A DNA stretch of 64,000 bases from JBBSJZ01 sp041739875 (lineage in GTDB: Bacteria; Planctomycetota; Planctomycetia; Pirellulales; Pirellulaceae): NCBI GenBank assembly GCA_041739875.1, contig JBGSNA010000225.1:55591-119590 (forward strand), given 5' to 3'. Positions 60,001-64,000 of this stretch are shown here, piece by piece. Numbering within the stretch: the first letter of the stretch is position 1; the number at the start of each line of letters is the position of its first letter. The notes under the pieces were generated by a model, which saw only the letters and a list, made by a program, of their open reading frames with translations, had not been told where the DNA came from and did not search any database. A program made the translations under genes and the position numbers.

Positions 60001-62342
60001 CAATCCAAGCAACCGCGACGACTGCGACAAGCTCGTTCACGGTTGCTGGTTTTCAAATTGGACTGACCCAGACCGTCCAGCCGCGCTTTGATGCCGCTGG
60101 ATTGCGTGTGGGTGCCGAGCTCGTACAAACCTACAACGTCATGAATGTCAGCGCCGTGACAGATACCTTCGACGTGACTCGGTATATCGACGGCGATTTA
60201 GCCTTCGATGGATCGATCAGTGACGGAGGTGGTGTGCTGGCACAACCCGATGGCAATCTTGTGTTGTTCGAAACGGACCGCGGCGGTACCGGAGCAACGG
60301 ACACGACTTTTGTCGGCATTCGCTCAGTTGGCGGTATCCAGCCCACGACGGAACGATTCGAAATCGACTTCTTTTCAAGTCTCGCTACCAGCGTACTTGC
60401 CGGTGCGACTCTCGGTGACACGGTCATTGGCGATAATGACGGGGATGGGTTTGTCGATGACGGCGCAGAGTCAGACGTCGCGCTTGCACTTCGTCGTTTG
60501 CTCACCATTCCTGTTGGTGGCTCAAGTGTGTATGAGACCATGACGCTCTTTGGGCAACGACCGGATCAAATCATTCCTCAAAACCCAGGTAGTCTTTCTG
60601 GACACGTGTATTGTGACGCCAACGGCAATGGTGTCGAAGACTCAGGCGAGGCAACCGCAGATGCGATCGTGTTCATCGATACGAATGGCAACCGTTTGCT
60701 CGATGCAGGTGAACTCAACGTACGTACGAACTCACTTGGCGATTACCAGTTCGCTTCGACGCCCAGTGGGCAAACGATCGTCGCGTTGATCCTTCCGAGC
60801 ACGTGTCACGGATTACCGACTCAGTTTGGAACGGTCGCTTCGTCGGTTTCGATCGGTGTTCTGCCTCGTGACCTCGAGGCAGCGGATTTTGATGGTGATG
60901 GCGATGTTGACTTGCTCGTGGCCAGCGACATTTCGAACACGCTCACCATCCTTGGCAACGTAAACGGCGTGTTGAGCGAGAGCCAAACCATTCACTTGGA
61001 CTCTCGACCGCAAGCGGTTGCGGCAATGTCACCTGGTTCCTCGTCAACAAATTCCGGACCCGCGTTCGTCGCGGTGGCTGCGTTCGGATCGCCAATAACT
61101 TCGAGCTCAAACTCAAGCGTTGGATCAATCGATCAACGAGCAGGATTCGTGTATCGAATTCAAGGCGCCTCAGTCGAGCCTTTCCGTATGGGTAATGGGC
61201 CAATCGATGTCTCGCTAGCTGATTTTAATAAGGATGGACTTCCCGATATTGTCTCCGCGGCATCTCGTTCGTCTGACTTTCATTTGCTTCTCGGAGGCTC
61301 GATGACACCGAGATTGATCGGATCGCTCGACAATGCGATCTCCGTAACAACCGGTGATTTCAATGGTGACGGGGACCAGGATATCGCGATGGCCGGTTAC
61401 GGCCGCCTCGATTTGCCCAGCCGCGATCGACTTCCGGGCCAAGTACAAGTGCTACTTGGCGATGGCGCGGGTGGATTCACGGACGCTGGGCTGACGATTT
61501 CATTCACTGAGCCCGTGGATCTTCGGTCCGCCGACCTGAATGCAAGTGGCGGCGATGAACTGATTGTGTTGGGGTATCTCGGCGAACTTGCCGTGTTCTC
61601 GCTCGGATCCTCCGGCGTTGTCCAGACGACGAGCTTAACTCTCGCCAAAGGCGTGCGAAAAATAGAAGTCGGTGAACTCAACCGAGACGGTTTGTTGGAC
61701 GTCGCGATCGTGAATCCGTCTAACGAAGTCATCACGCTTCTTCGAGGCGATGGTGCTGGCGGACTTGTCGTTACCAAGGAGTTACGACCGCAAGCTCCCA
61801 ATCCAACTCGAGCGCCAGCTGACATCGTATTTGGAACGTTCCGAGATGGAGCCGACGACGAACTTGCGGTTGCGTATATCTATCGGGAAAAGGCCTCTGG
61901 CGGATTCGATGCCGAGAGCTCAACCACGCTGGTTCGACTCGGAATCGGCCAAGCAAGTGTTGTGGTGTCGTCGACAGCAAGCGCGAACGTCGATTTCACG
62001 CCAACGACTCGTTTGGACGTTGATTCAAACCAGATAATCACAGCCGCCGATGCGTTGGCCGTCATCGCTGAGATGAACGCCACGCTTGCCGAAGGCGAGC
62101 ATCTGGCTCGACGAACCACCGTGCAAACGGCAGCCGACGTGAATCGCGACGGCTACATTTCCGCTGTCGATGCACTCATGATTATCAACTATTTGAACCT
62201 CTCCGACTTGAATGAAAAATCGGAGTCAGAACAATCGACATCACAACTTGCGACATCAACGCGCAAGGACGACCTCACGGCCGAAGCTTTGATGCTCGAA
62301 CTGTTGATCGAAGACCAATTGCGATTGAAAACTATTTTTTGA
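57048..62342 (+). CDS. Giant secreted multidomain protein: beta-helix, cadherin-like, SdrD_B-like, FG-GAP, dockerin
   Basis: About 1764 residues from ATG 57048. The leader is MFSRIRR...PRFEALEARRVLATYF: the LEARRVLA motif is the known planctomycete N-terminal (LEPR-XLL) tag. About 45-690: right-handed beta-helix repeats (many SxFxxNxAxxxGGGxxx units) ending in the choice-of-anchor segment NGGPVLTRALLAGSPAIDAG. About 720-930: two cadherin-like beta-sandwiches (ANDTGGPLTI, VNDPP). Then a domain of unknown type, a SdrD_B-like domain (GHVYCDANGNGVEDSGEA), FG-GAP repeats (ADFDGDGDVDLLVA, GDFNGDGDQDIAMAG) and a dockerin with two Ca loops (DVDSNQIITAADAL, DVNRDGYISAVDAL). Probably a surface adhesion or polysaccharide-binding protein. 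No cohesin is seen in the window. Confidence 0.88.
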   Translation: MFSRIRRNANQKSSRKRTRYCRPRFEALEARRVLATYFVDTLSDTLGGVCAPDNASGNSACSIRDAMLAAQNNPGADRIEIPTGTYLLSQGALSFNIVLAAPGEVAIVGTGNGPADVVIDGSGGGSRVFELLDLTNASSVSFSNMTLRNGIASDSSDGGGAISADLVDVAVDNVIFSNNSSIVSNTSFVLGVGGAISTNGNLSVTDSIFQNNSADDSGGAVYFAPASNDVTLSIASTSFLSNTAGVDGGAIYADGDTANGATVSLSSTTFAQNTSDDSGGGVFIYRVTNVVVSDSVFTENEALGVNSSDGVGGGLYIRRAFDNGSGGGARISNSTFNANTSFTAGAGAFIANSSTTVVTSSFDSNSVLGNGTTFETGGGGLAVQSDELDGSGFATSFTSLSQSNIRGNSAPAGGGASVVNGTLRIIDSDIIGNTATEASTGGGGIGAFRNASRTSPSQLDVSVTTSKINSNTTAGAGGGIGALDASVFITDSTIDQNVASGGPGGGLGSLGQFLDSQLTVQRSTVSNNSSSQDGGGLGVIDSQLTVFNATISNNSAANTGGGIAYQNSNTSFSAGVTASTIASNSAGLTGSNVAVASSVMRFLSTIIADPQGTSPAANFVSFPGTIASQGFNLVSDNSSSFASATDLVNTDPLLGSLADNGGPVLTRALLAGSPAIDAGSGTPIPIDTRGLARPVDGDGDGTPVNDIGSFELQSAIGGGGVVANIDNVTTLEDTSIDIDVAANDTGGPLTISIESAPTFGTASIVGGIVRYVPIANAFGIDSFFYRAQNNAGDFDLAEVTVTITPVNDPPIAFDDAFSATNDQPLTISFSSLLANDSPGPGEQSTDFVTFVSAGQPVTGSVSIQASTLIYTPQAGFVGGDTFSYTIIDDGGRSSTGAITIDVSDPGTSLPATVILSTGNGEADLTVTVDGYGSFGTSEIGGAGALFDPIGPVAAATTVFRSFNAFRNSASGPNTSLSTRNLDDVPIQATATTATSSFTVAGFQIGLTQTVQPRFDAAGLRVGAELVQTYNVMNVSAVTDTFDVTRYIDGDLAFDGSISDGGGVLAQPDGNLVLFETDRGGTGATDTTFVGIRSVGGIQPTTERFEIDFFSSLATSVLAGATLGDTVIGDNDGDGFVDDGAESDVALALRRLLTIPVGGSSVYETMTLFGQRPDQIIPQNPGSLSGHVYCDANGNGVEDSGEATADAIVFIDTNGNRLLDAGELNVRTNSLGDYQFASTPSGQTIVALILPSTCHGLPTQFGTVASSVSIGVLPRDLEAADFDGDGDVDLLVASDISNTLTILGNVNGVLSESQTIHLDSRPQAVAAMSPGSSSTNSGPAFVAVAAFGSPITSSSNSSVGSIDQRAGFVYRIQGASVEPFRMGNGPIDVSLADFNKDGLPDIVSAASRSSDFHLLLGGSMTPRLIGSLDNAISVTTGDFNGDGDQDIAMAGYGRLDLPSRDRLPGQVQVLLGDGAGGFTDAGLTISFTEPVDLRSADLNASGGDELIVLGYLGELAVFSLGSSGVVQTTSLTLAKGVRKIEVGELNRDGLLDVAIVNPSNEVITLLRGDGAGGLVVTKELRPQAPNPTRAPADIVFGTFRDGADDELAVAYIYREKASGGFDAESSTTLVRLGIGQASVVVSSTASANVDFTPTTRLDVDSNQIITAADALAVIAEMNATLAEGEHLARRTTVQTAADVNRDGYISAVDALMIINYLNLSDLNEKSESEQSTSQLATSTRKDDLTAEALMLELLIEDQLRLKTIF

Positions 62343-63666
62343 TTTCCAATTGAAATTCTCTGGATGTCTTGATCGTGATTTCACCGTGAATGAAACCTGG
62401 ATCGATAAACGACACTGACAAAGTCGCTTCGCCTTTGGATAATTTCATCTCGCCCATCTGGTTGGAGTTCAACGTCGCTTCGGTGACCCAGCCAGCTGCT
62501 GCTTGTTTCGCGAGCCACTTCGATACGACGGCCTTCGCCGTGCCTGATTTAACTTTGAATTCGAGCGATTGTTTGCCCTGTTCGCTTACACTCGCCTGAT
62601 CGAGATTTTCAATCGTGATCTTGGTCGGGTTGTCCATTCTTGCCTGTTCAGCCTCACGTTTTTTCGTCGCTGCAGCGATCGCAACACTCGCACGCTCGTT
62701 CTCGATCTCGACTTCGGCCGCCGTCATGAACTCGAGTGTGAAACGCGAAAACTCATCGACTTTGTGAAAGACTAATTCAGCCAACTCTTTCTGTTCGTTG
62801 CGGAAAATTAACGACTCGCGAAAATCGAGTTGAATCGGTCGCTCGGTGGTGGCTACCCAGCCGGCAGCTTCAAGTGTTTTGCGATAGACGCTCGCAAGTT
62901 CAGTGGTCGATAACTTGCTGTCACCATCCAGTTGCTTTGTGACGTCGGCGTAAGCAATCCGTACGAGGTCTGGGATCACTGGCAGCGCCGCCGACATCAG
63001 TTCCGTCGAGTACTGCAGTGACGTCTTGCCGGGTTGTGCCGGCGATTCGGTACACATGACTTGTAAACGCACCGCGTTTTTTCGCATGAAAAACGATACT
63101 GATGTGTCGCCGAACCATTCCCAGCCCTCATGCTGGAGCAACTCGCGACATGCCGCGCGAGCTTCTTCAACCGACAAGTCGCACACAAAGATTCCTGACC
63201 ACGGCTGGACATACACCTGCGTTGTTCCCTGAGGTTTTGGCAACTCGCCTACGTTCACGTTGCCTTGGTTTGTAAGGGAAACCGTGACTAGGTTTGGCTC
63301 ACCCGATGGCATCACCAATAAGTTGACGTGATACCCCAACTTCTCGTACGTCGCTGCGGAATAGGCGTCGGTAAAGGTCGCTCCAGCAAGTTGAGCCAGC
63401 CCACGGGATACCAAAGCCGTGTCGACTGCCTTGGCAACCGTCGTTGCATCACCCGCTGCTTTGAATGACTGAAATGCAATCTCGGTCTGAGCGTCGCCAG
63501 CGGCTGCAACAATCGGTTTACCCGCCAGATCGATCACGGCCTTTGCTTGAGCGACTGTGGCCGCAACTCCCGTAGGGCCATCTTTTCCCCACGTGGCATT
63601 TGTCATCGTTAGCGTTAGACCTACCGCCAACATTCCACACAACATCTCCGTCGCAGACTTCATCAT
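62332..63666 (-). CDS. Secreted protein of unknown function
   Basis: A 444-residue exported protein; signal LCGMLAVGLTLTMTNATWG. The body alternates helices and strands, with VCDLSVEEARAACRELLQHEGW and WVATTERPIQLDFRE, then a charged helix (ERASVAIAAATKKREAEQAR). Two or three repeated units of about 90 residues seem present: LSVEEARAACRELL, TELASVYRKTLEAAGW and AKAVVSKWLAKQAAAGW look alike, each a helix ending in a Gly-Trp turn. I know no family for it. Its 3' end overlaps the giant protein by 11 bases (convergent). Confidence 0.7.
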   Translation of the reverse strand: MMKSATEMLCGMLAVGLTLTMTNATWGKDGPTGVAATVAQAKAVIDLAGKPIVAAAGDAQTEIAFQSFKAAGDATTVAKAVDTALVSRGLAQLAGATFTDAYSAATYEKLGYHVNLLVMPSGEPNLVTVSLTNQGNVNVGELPKPQGTTQVYVQPWSGIFVCDLSVEEARAACRELLQHEGWEWFGDTSVSFFMRKNAVRLQVMCTESPAQPGKTSLQYSTELMSAALPVIPDLVRIAYADVTKQLDGDSKLSTTELASVYRKTLEAAGWVATTERPIQLDFRESLIFRNEQKELAELVFHKVDEFSRFTLEFMTAAEVEIENERASVAIAAATKKREAEQARMDNPTKITIENLDQASVSEQGKQSLEFKVKSGTAKAVVSKWLAKQAAAGWVTEATLNSNQMGEMKLSKGEATLSVSFIDPGFIHGEITIKTSREFQLEIKK

Positions 63667-63892
63667 GTTTGCACGTCACACTTTGCATTTTTCCGTTTGA
63701 GCTATCGCTGGGAACACCAAGCGTAAGGATAGACGAGCGTCGCATAAATTGGAGGTACGGAACGCGAATTTCATGCGTGCCAAGACATCGCTCGAGCACT
63801 TCAGCCCCAGTTCAACAGCGTTTTCCGGAAGCCAACGCATCGATTTCCTGACAAAACGAAGGTTAGCATCGCGTGAACAATAAATGGTGACT
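63667..63892. other. Intergenic stretch, no gene seen
   Basis: Upstream of the secreted protein on the minus strand and after the end of the partial gene. Open frames across it have no domain or signal. It likely holds the promoter of the 62332-63666 gene. Confidence 0.4.
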
Positions 63893-64000
63893 TCATAGGC
63901 TGGTTGTGTAGTTCCATTTTGGCAATGCTTCATCGTAGATGATTTTCAATTCAGATTTCATTGCTTCACTGAGTTTCTGACCGATTTGGTAGGCTCGACG
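63893..64000 (-). CDS. C-terminus of an unidentified gene, cut by the window end
   Basis: On the minus strand the frame runs from the window edge to a TGA at 63895-63893: RRAYQIGQKLSEAMKSELKI followed by IYDEALPKWNYTTSL. There is no stop and no obvious start in these 35 residues, so it is the end of a longer gene, read with sense-like composition. The WNYT ending recalls the C-termini of some ISAzo13-type transposases, but that is too short to assign. Confidence 0.4.
   Translation of the reverse strand, partial: RRAYQIGQKLSEAMKSELKIIYDEALPKWNYTTSL

Noticed and set aside
1..64000. tRNA, rRNA or riboswitch
   Set aside because: No tRNA cloverleaf with T-arm GTTCGANNC in the right setting, and no recognisable riboswitch core, was found by eye.

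Overview
The window looks like a chromosome segment of a marine planctomycete of the Rhodopirellula/Pirellulaceae type. Reasons: repeated DUF1501 and DUF1549/DUF1553 (PSCyt) genes, a PVC-type CxxCH protein, three sulfatases, a very large secreted protein with the planctomycete LEARRVLA-type leader, a Ser/Thr kinase with a PAS tail, and many secreted proteins of unknown function. All assignments come from reading motifs; no database search was run.

Layout. 0-8.5 kb: end of an aldose 1-epimerase, a Cys/Pro/Glu repeat protein, a secreted protease/LamG-like/SirB1-like fusion, a kinase-PAS protein, an ankyrin protein, a hexose-6-phosphate mutarotase and a small secreted protein. 8.5-16.6 kb: two sulfatases, a CheY-like regulator paired with a CHASE-PAS-PAS histidine kinase, and a secreted TlpA-like thioredoxin. 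17-21.3 kb: an arsenic island (arsR, arsD, arsA, a truncated HlyD-like ORF and an ArsC-like phosphatase, all on the minus strand). It carries REP-like palindromes and ends at the wreck of a REP-associated tyrosine transposase. 21.5-31.1 kb: DUF4129 and GYF proteins, a sulfatase, a HESGH lipoprotein, MgtE, an HD-GYP-like protein and a glycerophosphodiesterase. 31.2-36.2 kb: translation genes rpsB-tsf, a terminator, then pyrH-frr and a zinc-ribbon membrane protein. 36.6-40 kb: a biotin-dependent, sodium-pump type decarboxylase (alpha, beta, gamma). 40-57 kb: secreted and cytochrome-like planctomycete genes with ThuA and GH5 proteins. 57-64 kb: a giant dockerin-bearing beta-helix/FG-GAP protein, a secreted hypothetical protein, and the end of one more gene.

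Working together. The sulfatases, GH5 enzyme, DUF1080/LamG-like proteins, ThuA protein, the two mutarotases and the PSCyt/DUF1501 pairs fit a lifestyle of breaking down complex, often sulfated, polysaccharides. The arsenic island has sensor, chaperone, ATPase and reductase-like genes, but no ArsB/Acr3 permease is present in this window.

The strongest non-gene signals are four REP-like loci, three at ars gene ends and one read as protein inside the ArsA linker, beside a frameshifted RAYT relic. ArsR-type operator boxes are also visible, one lying on a near-consensus promoter. Short tandem duplications recur between genes, and one of them duplicates a start codon. No CRISPR array, tRNA, rRNA, intact insertion sequence or prophage was seen.
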